Numbered from the stretch's first letter, positions 1-11,465 are shown. The stretch: DNA of 64,000 nt from Aspidapion aeneum (GCA_963576565.1 OY755038.1:174761287-174825286), one strand, 5' to 3'. Translations and numbers: made by a program. The notes: generated by a model from the sequence alone, not told the origin.

Positions 1-385
1 AAAACTGTTTGGTTTTCACTATCTCAAACGTCGATCACAAGGATACGAATGATCTCCGTCTGGAACATGTCCTGACAATCAGGAACAAGTGATCCATGCC
101 AATCCACGACCGGTTTCGGCCTTTTGGGCCATCCTCAGGTGAATGCAGGCGATAGCTCCGTGCAGAGCACAAGTTGTGTGAACCAACAGAAACAACTACT
201 CCGAGGGAAAATACCCCTACCGGCATTGAATTATACTGATACTGTCATTCTTATCCTTGTGATCGACGTTGGAGATAGTGAAAACCAAACAGTTCTAACA
301 AGTCCCAACGAAAGCATCAAACCATCAGTATAATTCAATGCCGGTAGGGGTATTTTCCATCGGAGTAGTTGTTTCTGTTGGTTTT
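1..385. repeat. Nested inverted repeats, transposon remnant of unknown family
   Basis: Two pairs of inverted arms interleave. Bases 1-52 match the reverse complement of 246-297, and 183-243 match the reverse complement of 324-384, each with only a few mismatches. Between them, at about 107-138, lies a motif that reads on the minus strand as CCTGAGGATGGCC then GGCCGAAACC, a small hairpin. No transposase or RT is readable here; the short ORFs are by-products of the repeat. The left end may lie outside the window. Confidence 0.7.
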
Positions 386-690
386 ACACAAAATATGCTT
401 AGTTTGTGATTTAAAGGGATGTTGAAACCTCGGCTGGAATCCCTATAGGTATATCGGTCGGGACCGACGCGACGTCACCTAAGTTGTCATTACTTGCCAC
501 GTCACCACTGGGCGGTTAAAAAAATTGAAAGGCAAGACTAACCTTTAAATAATTCACCATAGAGAAAAATAGTTAATTGGAAAATAATGGGGAGTTTTTG
601 AAATGCATCTTTGATACATCGTTGTGTACCATTATGTAGTGGTAAAAATAATCACTAAGTCTGTTAGACTCCTACTATGAAAAGAAGTTA
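386..690. other. No gene recognised
   Basis: AT-rich sequence between the inverted repeat and the pogo relic. I see no ORF, RNA gene or repeat structure that I can support. Confidence 0.5.
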
Positions 691-1154
691 CAGTGAAACC
701 TCCTATAAGCGGACACTCACGGTTTGCTCGATTTTGTCCGCTTATGAGAGGGAACTGCGAAATTTTATATATATTTATTAACAATTTCCGCTGATAAGTT
801 TTTCCGATATTAAATTTTTCAGCGATCTTTCGTGCTAATAGATGTTCCTTCTCCGAAATGTTACAAACTTCCATTTTATCACGTAAACTAAACGGAAACG
901 GAACAATAAAAATAAAACACAGCAGTCCCGCCGAATAAAATATTTTGTAAATAAGTATTTAGTCTCCGCATTAAATCGAAAAAAGGTAATTCCCTGGCTC
1001 CAGAGTATTCTACATAATATTAATGCCCATGTCGTGTAGAGCTCCGTCCCGTTGTCAGGAGTTTCCGTCCGGTTAAGGGAGGTTTTAAAATGTTTTAACC
1101 AAAAAAAGTCCGCGTCCGGTTATTAGAGTGTCCGGTTATAGGAGTGAATTTTAC
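691..1154. mobile_element. pogo/Tigger-like DNA transposon, internally deleted
   Basis: The left end begins CAGTGAAACCTCCTATAAG directly after a TA dinucleotide. The right end, near 1125-1154, is a diverged inverted copy (GAGTGTCC then TTATAGGAG). CAGTG-type termini and TA target sites are typical of the pogo branch of Tc1/mariner. The inner copies of the TIR motif (tccgcttatgag near 739, tccggttattag near 1113) repeat the same sequence. At about 460 bp it is far shorter than an autonomous element, and the right terminus is eroded. Confidence 0.75.
740..889 (-). pseudogene. pogo/Tigger transposase, N-terminal helix-turn-helix fragment
   Basis: Reading the minus strand from about 889, a continuous frame gives SLRDKMEV, then ARKIAEKFNIGKTYQ and KLLINI. 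The pattern of a charged first helix followed by a short turn and an I(G/S)KTQ-like second helix is what the CENP-B/pogo N-terminal DNA-binding domain looks like. Only about 45 codons remain; the frame then runs into the TIR, so the catalytic DDE domain is absent. It lies inside the 691-1154 element, consistent with an internal-deletion derivative. The assignment rests on family knowledge and the surrounding TIRs. Confidence 0.6.
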
Positions 1155-1244
1155 ATGTAAAGAAATAGGGAAAAGCTTGGTTCTAACAAAATTATTTAAT
1201 TTTTTGTCATTTTTTTGTACATTTCCTAATAAAATATGATCTAC

Positions 1245-1506
1245 CAGTGGCGGATCCAGGGGAGGGGGCCAGAGGAGCACGGGCCCCCCTGTCCCAGACA
1301 TATAACTTATTTTATTAGTTTAGCAATATCACTTATTTAAAACTTGTCACAAATTTTACTTCATTTTTTTAAAAATTTCGCCTGCGGTACCATAAATCTC
1401 TTTTTACATTTCACACCTCAGATTTATCAAAAACCGCTTATAAAAAATATTTTGATGTTTGCTGCCACTTTGGCCCCTCACCCCCTGAATCCTGGATCCG
1501 CCACAG
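1245..1506. mobile_element. hAT-type MITE with 8-bp TSD
   Basis: The element starts CAGTGGCGGATCCAGG and ends with the inverted copy CCTGGATCCGCCACAG. It is flanked on both sides by the exact octamer TGATCTAC (1237-1244 and 1507-1514). An 8-bp TSD with CAGTG-type ends indicates the hAT superfamily. The 262 bp hold GC-rich subterminal tracts (GGGGGCC and GGCCCC) and no transposase. Confidence 0.88.
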
Positions 1507-1514
1507 TGATCTAC

Positions 1515-2199
1515 ATATATGAAATATCACTATACAATTGATAAAACATCTTATAAAATTCATAAAAAAAATTCGATATTAATAGTGTAACAAAATTCTA
1601 CGGATTAAAAAAAAGTGATATAGATAAGAGGAGTCAGTGAGACTGCACGTTACCGGTTATGTCCCTAAAATGGACGTCACCAGTTACGGGTTAAATAAGG
1701 CTAAAACAAAGTTGAGGTTCTTATTATTTTGACTTTACAAGTAACAGTTTTAAATGTGTTCCAAAAACTCGGAGAAGAGCGGCCCGTAGTAGTTAATTAA
1801 GTAATTTTAAGTGTTTAATAAAACTCCCTAGTCACCATAACGTTAAAGAACTATCATCATTTTTTTACTTTTCCTAACAATTTTTGTAAAAACTTTTTCT
1901 TAAAAAAAATGATGACAGTTACACAAAATAAGCGTGTTCCAGTTTCAATTAAAAAGTTAAATTAGGCATATCCTGTATATAAAATCAAATCAGCCAGTGC
2001 TTATAGGATTCGACCTTATGTAAGCCTAGGCGTTCACAGGTAGATGTGACCGTCTTGAGGTTCTATTGTTTTTGAAGATTCTGGCCCCTTTTCATTTTTA
2101 TGCATTTTGGAAATCCGTAACTTTCTAGCAACATTGAAGCATATACAGAGGCGTATAATTATATTTTAATGCTAAATTTGATGTATTTTATTAAATAAT
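1515..2199. other. No gene recognised
   Basis: AT-rich intergenic sequence leading into the Jockey-like LINE. No ORF or repeat that I can support. Confidence 0.5.
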
Positions 2200-3880
2200 A
2201 TAAATCTGAAAAATTTAAATACGATTTGGAAGATAAGCAGTAACTTAAGAGAATTAATAAAGAATAAAATAAAGGCCGCTCGTGCCAAATAACTAATAGA
2301 TATAGAAGCGAGTCTTAAATTTAACCCTAAACTTTTCTGGTCATTTCTTAAAAGTTTTAAAGACTGTCCTGACTTGTCAGATGAAATGACGTTTGAAAAT
2401 TAAACATACACGGGAACGAATAATATTGCCAATGGCTTTGCCTCATACTCTAAGTCCGTTGACAGTGACAATATTAATCTCACCCCTACAAATAAATTTA
2501 AATCCTACTTTTGTGAGAAAGATAGAAAAAGCTATTAATAAACTAAAACCCAATAAGTCTATTGGGCATGATGGTATTCCTGCTTTTATATTAAAAGGGT
2601 GTAAAGAGTTTTTGCTTGTTCCTTTGCAAATTTTATTTAATATCATGCTTAAAACGTCAACTTTTCCAGATAAATGGAAGCTTAGCAAAGTTATATCCAT
2701 TTATAAAAGTGGTCCAAGACAAAAAATTGAGAACTATCGGCCTATAACAATAGTATGCGCAATCTCAAAAATTTTCGAAATCATAATATTTGACAGACTT
2801 TTGGCAGAAGTGTCAAATAAAATATCTCCCAGACAGCATGGCTTCTTACCCAAAAGATCTACCTTTACAAATCTAACAATTTTCTCTCAATACGTACATG
2901 AGGCATTAAACAGAAAAAGTCAAGTTGATGTCATTTATACAGATTTGGAAAAGGCATTTGATAAAGTAAGTCACAGCACTATCTTGGATGGACTAACTGG
3001 AATGGATGTTTCTCCATACCTAACTAACTTAATACAATCTTATTTGGGAACTAGCACAAGTAAAAGATATCATATTTATATAAGTTTTTCTGGTGTGCCC
3101 TAAGGGTGTAATCTCGGACCACTTCTTTTTATTATTGCCTTCAACAAAATTATTTCTAAGGTAAAAAATGTGGAATCATTGGCAATTGCCGATGATTTTA
3201 AAGTGTTTGTTGAAGTTTTCTCATTGGAGGATTCTGAAACACTCCAAAGTGAATTTCAAGGCACAGCTCGATATTGCCAGGAAAATGGTTTTAACTTAAA
3301 TTTGGGTAAATGCTTTTGTTTGTCATTTAGTCGTAAGAAAAACTTAATTGCATTTGATTATACAATAAATAATGAGAACCTAGAGCGTGTATCTGAACAA
3401 AAAGACTACACCTTCGATGCTAATCTTTCATTTTTATCACATATTATTTCTAAAATTAGGAGTGCCCAGAAAGTAGCTGGGTTTATTTGTAGAAATACTA
3501 AAATTTTTAACATAGACGTAATACACTTACACTTACACATATACTTATTTGACAGTCTGGTATTGCCAATACTGGAATATGGAAGTGTTATCTGGTACCC
3601 TCAATATGACATTTGGATTGGTATGATTGAGGGAGTTCAACGAAAATTTTTAAAAGCCATGCACTTTAGAAAGTTTGGGATTTGTCCACAAAGAGGTTGT
3701 GACAACATCTTATAAAAAATTTTTAACAACAATGTATAGAATTCTCAAAGGGGATTGTTGGATTTTGGATAAATTTAATAAAATTATTCCTTATCTAGGG
3801 ATAAATGATAGAATTTTACCTTTTATGTTTTTTGCCGATTCGGTAATTAGTTATAATTAAAATTAATTATTATTACATTT
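2200..3880 (+). pseudogene. Jockey-like LINE, 5'-truncated reverse transcriptase
   Basis: The fragment begins in the region before the RT (residues reading FWSFLKSFKD near 2330), shifts frame near 2400, then runs through the RT from 2520. Visible RT landmarks are KPNKSIGHDGIP, ENYRPI, SPRQHGFL, YTDLEKAFDKV and, after a stop, GCNLGPLLF. The expected Gln before this last motif is a TAA at 3101, so the RT is interrupted. The catalytic YADD box has become IADD near 3184. The thumb and C-terminal part continue through 3715 with EYGSVIWYPQY and then shift frame. There is no endonuclease domain and no ORF1, as expected of a 5'-truncated LINE. The AT-rich end at about 3860-3900 is probably the 3' tail. 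It is clearly dead. Confidence 0.85.
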
Positions 3881-3899
3881 TTTCGCTTTATTATAATAT

Positions 3900-4179
3900 A
3901 CTTCTATGTATGTGAGCCTTTGGCTGCCTTTATTGGCCGCAGTTTTCGCGAATAGTCGCGTGTGCTTCTCCCACTCTGATACTATAGAGAGAAGATCAAG
4001 AGCGAGGGAAAATGTCCTGGGCTCGTTCTATTTTGATTTCCGACTTCAGCATATAAGGTAGGCCAATATTTTACTAGCTTGAAGGTTCACCGCGGAAATT
4101 ATTTTTCCTATTTTCGAACCGGTCTATTTGTTTCACCCGCGATCCCATAAAAGAATCCAAAAGCCTTTGGGTTTTTTCA
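3900..4179 (+). mobile_element. Probable 5' LTR of BEL element A
   Basis: The right limit is set by the primer-binding-like site starting at 4180 and by the dinucleotide CA at 4178-4179. The left limit is uncertain because the matching 3' LTR is not in the window; a TG near 3908 or 3911 could be the start. A TATA-like run (gcatataagg) near 4049 would fit an LTR promoter. Confidence 0.45.
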
Positions 4180-4197
4180 TGGTCCTTCGAGCCGGAT
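4180..4197 (+). other. Primer-binding site of BEL element A
   Basis: The sequence tggtccttcgagccggat follows a CA dinucleotide and begins TGG, as a tRNA-complementary site should. Related motifs follow the 5' LTRs of elements B (tgctccttcgaccgaat) and E (tgatccttagcgacccgg, minus strand), which supports a shared primer tRNA. I do not assign the tRNA. Confidence 0.6.
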
Positions 4198-4534
4198 TTG
4201 AACAGCAATTAAATTTTATTTAATTAATTTCAAAAATATATTTTTGTTTTTTGCACTTTGCATTTTAAAAATAAATCGGCAAAAGATGTTTGTTTCATTG
4301 GAATTTTGAAATAGCTACAATAGGTTAAAGTGGCCGTACATAAATGTGCATGGCCGATCGCGAAATAAATTAGATAAGGAATTATTTTCTTAGTTTTTTT
4401 CTTGCCTTTGAATTTTATTTTTAAAATTTTAATACGCTCGCTTAATTTTTTTGTTGCGTTTTTTTGCATTGTTGGTATTCGCTTTCGCAATATTATACAG
4501 GGTTAAATAAACGGAAAGTCTTTATAAGAAGGAT

Positions 4535-5860
4535 TAAAGAGATGTATGATTTGTCCTTGTTAGCCTCGTCAAATCCGTCAAAAATTAATGATTTTAAAGC
4601 TCGTTATTCTCTTTTAGAAATTTGCTATTTGGAGTTTAATAAGTTACATTTAGATATTATTTCAGATAAAAAGATGACGGATTCTGCTTTAGATCAACAA
4701 GATGAAATTCGTATTGAGGTTGACGAACAATTTTTTTCTGCAAAATGCACTTATAATGAGTTATGCATAAGGCATGACGTCACTTTGTCGGTTCCACCCC
4801 ATAGTACCCCACACGTTAATTTTAATATGCCTAGATTGGATATACCCTATTTTTCAGGTCATTTAAAAAGCTGGCCCACATTTTTTGATTTATAAAAGTT
4901 CTGTGCATCATGCAGCTCATTTTTCAAATGCACAAAAGTTTCAGTTGCTTCTTACTTTGGTTTCTGAGGAGCCTCTTGGCTTGTTAAAAAATATCCCGAT
5001 AACTGATGATAATTACCTCATGGCGTACGATACTTTGGTGTAGAGGTACGATAATCGTAGGTTATTGGCCACAACTTATTTTCATTAAATATTGAATTTA
5101 CCTAAAATTTCAAGCCCTCAGAACCACGGTTTGCGTAATTTAGTAGATAGATTCTGCGAGAACGTGGAAGCCTTAAAATTATTGAATTTTCCTACTGCAG
5201 AGTGGAGAGTGCTTTTCAATTTATTACTTTTAAAAATCGATTCAGATACCTCGCAGAGGTTTGAAATGGAGCATGCCAAATTTGATATGCCCAATTACAC
5301 GCAACTAAAATTATTTCTAAATAATCGTTGTAAGGTATTAGATACTTTGATCTGTACCCAAGATGATAAATCAAAACACGGTGGCTCAGTTCAGCCTTCG
5401 ATTAAATCTTCTCCTAGCTCACGCTTAAATAATAGAGGAAGTTATAATCGAGGCCCTGCTTGCAATAACTTTTATGATAATACACCGATTCCTAATAATG
5501 GCAACTCACAAAATTGTGGGATCTGCCAATCCAGGGATTCGATCTATAATTGTACTGTTTTTCTTAGTAAATCTCCTCATGAACGTTACTTGCTTGTCAA
5601 ACGCCATCGACTATGTGTAAATTGTTTAAGTTCACATAAACTATCAAAATGCAATTCTAATAAATTTTGCTCTGTTTGCAATAATCCTAACAGCCTTTTA
5701 CATTTTGAATCCCCGCAAACTCCACATTCTCAACAAACCGCTTTGTTGCCACCGCAGCCCCCTGTGGCTCAAAATAATAATGGTCTAAATTCTCAAAATA
5801 GTCAATTGAGAAATGATCCCGCGCTCTGTGCTACTGCTTCAATAAACTTCCGATTCTAAT
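4535..5860 (+). pseudogene. BEL A Gag (DUF1759-type plus zinc knuckles)
   Basis: The N-terminal part reads to about 4893 and ends in WPTFFDL, a motif shared with elements B, C and E at the start of the DUF1759-like Gag core. A frameshift follows, and an in-frame TAG at about 5041 (after AYDTLV) breaks the frame again. The second half resumes at about 5092. Zinc-knuckle sequence is present at about 5515-5700: CGICQSRDSIYNC, then CVNC, then CSVCNNPNSLLHF. This Cys/His-rich end is expected to bind RNA. The true start codon is uncertain because the open frame extends upstream into the leader. Confidence 0.75.
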
Positions 5861-5869
5861 GGTTCATTT

Positions 5870-7590
5870 CCGCTTCTGGCAACCGCAAAAGTTACTTTCA
5901 TGGACGTTCATGGTAACTTTCACACTCTCAGGGTCTTATGTGACAGTGCTAGTCAAGCAATTTTTTATCTGAGAGATGGTTTAAAAAATTGGTTCTAAGT
6001 CGTTTTCAATTAAATGTGCCTATTAATGGCCTAGGTGATATGACATCTGTGACCTCAAAAGATATAACTTCCTGTATAGTCTATCCCGTACGTAACAAGG
6101 ACTTATCTTTTACTATTAAGTGCATTGTACTCCCTCAAGTGTGCCAATCTATGCCCAGTACTGCTTTATATTCCTGAGCCCATTGACGCCTTAATTGGGG
6201 TGGATCTTTTCTCACTAATCTTATTGCCGGAAAAGGGTTGTGGTGAGACATTTGAACCAATCGCAATCAATACTTTGTTTGGATGGAATGTAATGGGTAG
6301 AATTAATCCTGTAGGACATAGATAGTTCTTTTGTAACTTTTGCCGAGGATTATCCAGATTTGGGAGATTGAGGAGATACCTCGCCCTAAATCTATGCTAC
6401 CGCTAGATGACCCTGCTGAAATTTCTTTTAGAGAAAAATGGGTGTTTTTTTGTGAAACTACCTTTTCTCAAAGGAGAACCGCTTTTTTCTGACTCTCGCT
6501 CCATAGCATTAAAGAGATATCATAGCTTAGAGCGACGTTTGCTCAAAGATCCGCCTTTATTTGAGGCCTATTCCAAGTTCATGCAAGAATATTTGGATCT
6601 TAACCACATGGAACCTATCTCTGTTCCTTGCTCTGACATAATGCAGCGCTATTATTATATCCCCCACCATGGGGTGACTAATTTAAAAGTACTACAACTA
6701 AACTTAGGGCTGTTTTCGACGCGTCATGTCAGCCACAAAATCAGTCATTAAATGATACCTTGGCAGTCGGCCCTAAGCTGCAAAATGAAATATCTAGTAT
6801 ATTGTTGAGTTTTCGAAGATTTCCGGTAGTTTTTACCGCTGATATAAAAATGATGCAAATTCTTGTGCATGAAGACCATCAAGATTATCAACCTATACTA
6901 TGGAGATTCTCTCCTAGAGAGCTTGTTCAAGACTATAGGCTTAAAACTGTAACTTATGGGGTTAACTCAGCTCCTTTTCTGGCTTTAAGATGTCACTTGC
7001 AACTGGCTATAGAAGGAAAGGAGAGATTTCCCAGGCAGCCAATATTCTCGAGTCTAAGATTTATATAGATGATGCTTGTTGCTCTTTTCCTTCACTCCAG
7101 GAAGCTATAGAGGTTAAAAATGAGCTAATTGGTTTATTGCATGAGGGAGGATTTCTCTTGAGAAAATGGTCTAGTAACAATGCTGATTTTTTAGCGACTA
7201 TTCCATCAGATATTCTCCAACAACCTCTGGCTTTAGATAGTAAATGTGACCCCTACTTGAAAGTTCTTGGACTGCGATGGTCTCCTGAAAACAGTGGCGT
7301 ATATAGAAAAAAGTTTCGGGGTGAGCCCGAGGCAGTTTGGGGGGGGGGCCGAGACCCCATGAGGCCGTATTTTATGCTATTTTATGTTTGTATTCAGGAA
7401 ATATGTGGAAAATATCTAAAACAATTTCAGCTTCGGGGGGGGCCCGGGCCCCCCAGCCCCCCCCTTTTCTACGCCACTGCCTGAAAAGGACATATTTTAA
7501 TATGATATACAGCTTGTCAATTCATCATGTACTAAGAGACCTTTACTTTCCGAGATTTCTAGGATATTTGACCCCTTAGGTCTTTTATGC
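5870..7590 (+). pseudogene. BEL A protease and reverse transcriptase
   Basis: After Gag the frame gives the retropepsin-like motif CDSASQ near 5940, where the usual DSG is DSA, so the protease was already altered. The linker and RT follow in several frames: GPKLQNEI near 6770, a degenerate ADIKMM near 6840, LRKW and the catalytic YIDD near 7062-7073. The RT continues to VLGLRWSPEN at about 7290, where a hAT MITE interrupts it, and resumes with FDPLGLL-like sequence near 7570. Frame changes occur near 6180, 6330, 6700 and 7010. No full RT could be made. Confidence 0.75.
7293..7479. mobile_element. hAT-type MITE inside BEL A, 8-bp TSD
   Basis: The insert starts CAGTGGCGTATATAG and ends TTCTACGCCACTG. 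It is flanked by the exact octamer CCTGAAAA at 7285-7292 and 7480-7487. It is 187 bp with G-rich and C-rich subterminal runs. Another copy in the opposite orientation lies at 45563-45741. It postdates BEL A, since it interrupts the RT domain. Confidence 0.93.
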
Positions 7591-8260
7591 CCTATAACTA
7601 TTTTAGTTAAACAACTAATGCAGTCCTTATGGGCTAGAGGCCTAGATTGGGACGCTGAAGTGCCCGTTAACATGGCTCAAAAGTCGACAGATTATAAAAA
7701 TGACTTATCAAGTTTATCTTGCTTAGAAATACCTCGATATTGTTTTTCTCTGAATATATTTGTTTAGAGTTTCACACTTTTGGGGACGCCTCAGAATTAG
7801 GTTATGGTAGTTGCGTACACTCTCGCCTAGTTTCTGCAAATGGTTCTATACATACCTATTTGCTCTATGCAAAAAGTAAAGTCGCTCCCCTAAAGAAATT
7901 GAGTCTTCCTAGACTCGAGTTAAGTGCTGCTCAAATGGCATCTAAATTGTTTAAGTTTGTTTTGGACACCTATAGCATTACAAATGTTTATAAAAGTTAT
8001 GCCTGGTCGGATTCAACAATTGCCCTTGATTGGATAAAGTCGCCTCCTCATCGATGGCATACTTTTGTTTCAAATCGGGTCAGTCAGATCCAAGATAATG
8101 TAGCACCTGATTGCTGGTATCACATCAGATCAGAAGACAACCCTGCCGATCTAGCCAGTCGACCCATACTTCCTTCTCAATTAGTCGATTGTGCGGTATG
8201 GTGGGCGGGACCACCTTGGCTATCTCTGCCCATGGAACAGTGTCCAAAAATTGAGTCATT
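7590..8260 (+). pseudogene. BEL A RNase H region
   Basis: From about 7719 a long frame gives [34 protein letters not shown] and NPADLASR, the residues and spacing expected for the RNase H of Pao polyproteins (acidic residues in the GDAS, LEL and SDST motifs). This part of the element is intact over roughly 180 codons. It continues without interruption towards the integrase to 8804. Confidence 0.8.
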
Positions 8261-9240
8261 TTTGCTAAATGAGCCTTTGCCTGAAGAAAGATCTCTAGTT
8301 TTCATGGTATCTACGGGTTATGATCCAATTATCTGGATTCTAGATAGATTTTCTTGCCTGCAGAAAATCTTACGTCTTTTAACGTACTGGCGACGTTTTT
8401 TTAATTTTAAATTTAAAGTCGACTCTGTTCTTAAGAGGGAGCCTTTTACGGACCTGGAGCTATCTCAAACCTTGCTCTGTGTTGTTAAAAAGGTGCAGTA
8501 TGAAGTTTTTCATCAAGACATTGCTAATATTCGAGCTAAACGGCTTTGCTCCAAGCCTTTGAGAAAATTAAATCCTTTTATTGATAGTGATGGGATTCTC
8601 AGGGTGGGCGGTCCGTTAGCTTATTTTCAATTAGACTTTGAAAAAAAAAACCCTGCATTGTTACCTTGCCAACATAGACTCACTGATCTTATAATTGAAG
8701 ATTTTCATAAGAGATATTTACATTGTGGACAGCAAACTTTGCAGTACTTTATAGTACAACAATTTTGGATATTGAGTCCAAAACGAGCCATTCGTCGTAT
8801 AGTCTATAATTGAAGATTTTCATAAGAGATATTTACATTGTGGACAGCAAACTTTGCAGTACTTTATAGTACAACAATTTTGGATATTGAGTCCAAAACG
8901 AGCCATTCGTCGTATAGTCCAGAGTTGTTTTCGCTGTTTTGGGGTGAATCCTAAGCCTATAGAACCAAAAATGGGTGATTTACCTAGCTATCGCATTACG
9001 CAATGCAAACCAATCCAATGTGTTTCTGTAGATTTTGGTGGACTTTTCCAAATTAGTATGTCTCGCTATAGAGGGTGTCATACTCAGAAGGCACATTTAT
9101 CTCTATTTGTTTGCTGTAGCACTAAGAGTGTACATTTAGAATTAGTTTCGGATTTATTCGCCTCCGCATTTCTTGCTTCATTGCGTCGTTTTATAAGCCG
9201 AAGAGGAAGGTGCTCTCTACGTTACTTCGGCTAAATATTT
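8260..9240 (+). pseudogene. BEL A integrase
   Basis: The zinc-binding N-terminal domain is visible as HKRYLHCG followed by a frame break at the 115-bp duplication, then SCFRCFGVNPKP. The catalytic core begins VSVDFGGLF near 9028, but the region of the second Asp is damaged: after SRRGRCS the frame reads LRYFG and stops at 9232-9234. The third acidic residue survives downstream in GLHEAGIKS near 9320. The enzyme cannot be functional. Confidence 0.75.
8690..8919. repeat. 115-bp exact tandem duplication in BEL A integrase
   Basis: Bases 8690-8804 are repeated without visible change at 8805-8919. Because 115 is not a multiple of three, the duplication shifts the frame and ends the upstream ORF at about 8813. 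The absence of differences between the two units suggests it arose late in the decay of the element, or that it is an assembly artefact. Confidence 0.9.
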
Positions 9241-9757
9241 AGCTCATTGCATGGCAAATGCCGCCGCTGATGAAAAAATTGAGTGGCAATTTTTGCCGCC
9301 TTCCGCCCCACATTTTGGAGGGCTTCATGAGGCAGGCATTAAAAGCGTGAAATCACATTTAGTAAAAATAATAGGGGAACAGATCCTTACCTATGAGGAA
9401 ATGTATACTGTCCTCACACAGGTTGAGGCAGTTCTCAACTCCCGACCATTATGCTCTATGAGTAGTGATCCAAACGATTTATCTTGTTTGACTCCTGGAC
9501 ACTTTCTCACTTTAGCCCCACTTTCTACTGTCCCTGATTGATAGGTGGCAGTTATTAACCCAATTACATCAAACCTTTTGGAATCGATGGCATAAAGAAT
9601 ATCTTCATTCTCTGTAGCAAAGGGGTAAATGGGATAGAGATACCTCTCTTATAAAACCCGGTACTCTCGTTGTATTGAAGGAAGATAACGTTTCTCCTCA
9701 CCAGTGGAGACTTGGGAAAATAGATTCAGTGTGTCCTGGGCGTGATGGTGTAACCCG
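9241..9757 (+). pseudogene. BEL A integrase C-terminal part and Pao C-terminal domain
   Basis: Frame 9251-9541 carries PPSAPHFGGLHEAG, EAVLNSRPL and LTPGHFL, the conserved end of the Pao integrase. After a frame change the C-terminal domain (DUF5641-like) reads FWNRWHKEYLHSL, then a stop in place of a residue, then RGKWDRD and WRLGKID. It stops at about 9757, where MITE sequence begins, so the usual terminal VKLC.LP motif is missing. Confidence 0.75.
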
Positions 9758-10240
9758 TGTGCCGGGCACTATTCTGATAGATTTCCATTGAACACTGACA
9801 GTTGATCTTTTAAAATTGACATATCAAAGTGTAATTTATAATTCCAGTCGTTTATTTTCCATTAATAATGGCAGCACTATTAATTCCGGCTCTGATAATA
9901 CACAAAGGCCCAATTTTAAGCTGTTGTTATAATGCGGAACTGTCAGAATAGTGCCCGGTACAATTACTGCCTGGCTTTATTGCAATAAGTCTCTATTGCA
10001 ATAAAGCCAGGCAGTAATAGTGCCGGGTACTATTCTGACAGTTTTCCATTGAAAACTGACAGTTGATCTTTCAAAATTGACATATCAAAGTAGAATTTAT
10101 AAATCCGTTCGTTTATTTTCCATTAATAGTGGCGGCAATATTAATTTCGGCTTTTGTAATACACAAAGGCCCATTTGAAAGAAGACAGCTACTCTTATAC
10201 CCCGGCACTATTTCTGCCTGGCTTTATTGCAAAAAGCCCC
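9757..10240. mobile_element. Two head-to-tail MITEs with GGGACCTATTGC-type ends
   Basis: Unit 1 spans about 9757-9990 and lacks its left terminus. Unit 2 spans about 9991-10240. At the junction the right end of unit 1 (CTTTATTGCAATAAG) abuts the left end of unit 2 (CTATTGCAATAAAG). Both contain the internal marker GACAGTTGATCTTT. A complete relative with clear TIRs is at 49445-49720. The left edge of unit 1 replaces the end of BEL A. Confidence 0.8.
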
Positions 10241-11458
10241 TAAGAACACTTACACGAAAACTAACAAATAACGCTAACTAGACTTATAGTCAATATAGAG
10301 GGTACAGCAGCATAACTTCCTTTTTTGAAAATACCGTGCTATTCCGGCGGTAGGTATCGTAGCGTGATGGGAGTATAATCCAATTCCACAGGCGTGGTGC
10401 AGATTTTTTTTAAATTTGATTCACGTTATTCGCCACAGTGTTGCCAGGTCTGGTGAAAATTCACTAAATTTGGTGATTTTTCAACCCATTTGGTGAAATG
10501 GTGCAAACTTTTTTAAAAAGACTAAGTTCTCATGATTTTTTGACACTGTTCTATTTAAATTTAAATTTAATTAAAACTACTATATATATTTCTTCTTTGT
10601 TACTATGAAATCCTCTGTAACCTAGGTATATCAAACAAAAATTTACTATAATTTTTTGGTCACTGCAGATATTATTAGCAAACATAATAGTAACATGTAT
10701 AAATAGGTTAAAATTTGTTAGTTTTTGTTAACTTTGATTTTGCCTACAATAAAACATATTTTAAAACAGTAAATTGGTATTTTATTATTGTTTGTATCTC
10801 GTGTAATTTAAAGATCCTGTATGTATGACATTTTTTTTTAATATGTCCCGCCTACATACAGGGTCTCTTCTAGTATAAATATACGTTTTTTTTTTGGAAC
10901 TGGTGATTTTTAGAAACTGGTAATTTTCAACTTTTTTATCTGGCAATACTGATTCGCCATCATGCATGGGAACAGTGATGAGCGTGCGTTTGCCCCCAAG
11001 CATACTTTTCGAACGGATCTTCTTGCGATTCGTAGGACTACAAAACCTGAAGGCCAACTTCCGGGCAGAAACTGCCAACATACTTGCTGATATACAGTGT
11101 AAGTATCTTAAAGTGTGGTCACTCCTATAACTAGCCTTTTTCACCCGCAACACACCCCCCAACACCCCTTGATAGGATCTGTTTGGAAACTTTATACATA
11201 GTGCATCGAGTCAGCGATTCGTTCGCATGTTATTCTGTGTTATACGTTGCGCCTAAAAGTTTTGTCAATTGCAATAATGTGATTTTATTAAACAGCGAAT
11301 TTTCCGTTTTCTGCTAGTAGCTATATATTATACTTATATTACTATACTTATATTTATCAAATATTTTTACCGGAAAGGAAAGTATTTTTTGTAGCAGCTA
11401 CCTTATTATTTTATAGAAGTTTCTACAATTATTCACTTCCGGTATAATTGTTAGGTAG
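10241..11458. other. No gene recognised
   Basis: AT-rich sequence with a more GC-balanced island at about 10950-11180. The island contains a minus-strand open stretch but no recognisable domain. I see no splice, promoter or RNA feature that I can defend. Confidence 0.4.
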
Positions 11459-11465
11459 TTAGGTA

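Larger units (their letters stand above)
4180..9760 (+). mobile_element. BEL/Pao retrotransposon A, decayed
   Basis: Domain order is gag, protease, RT, RNase H, integrase and the C-terminal domain typical of Pao polyproteins, all on the plus strand. Frames break repeatedly. A hAT MITE sits in the RT/RNase H connection (7293-7479), a 115-bp tandem duplication sits in the integrase (8690-8919), and a MITE pair replaces everything after 9757, including the 3' LTR. It is the most decayed of the copies that still have gag, and not closely related to B, C or E at protein level. Confidence 0.85.

Noticed and set aside
100..140. Hammerhead-ribozyme-like core on the minus strand (CTGAGGA ... CGAAAC)
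   Set aside because: An extra base separates CTGAGGA from stem II and I could not draw a convincing stem III or cleavage site, so it is not called.
10785..11165. 126-codon minus-strand ORF
   Set aside because: Composition unlike a conserved protein, no motif, and partly in low-complexity sequence.
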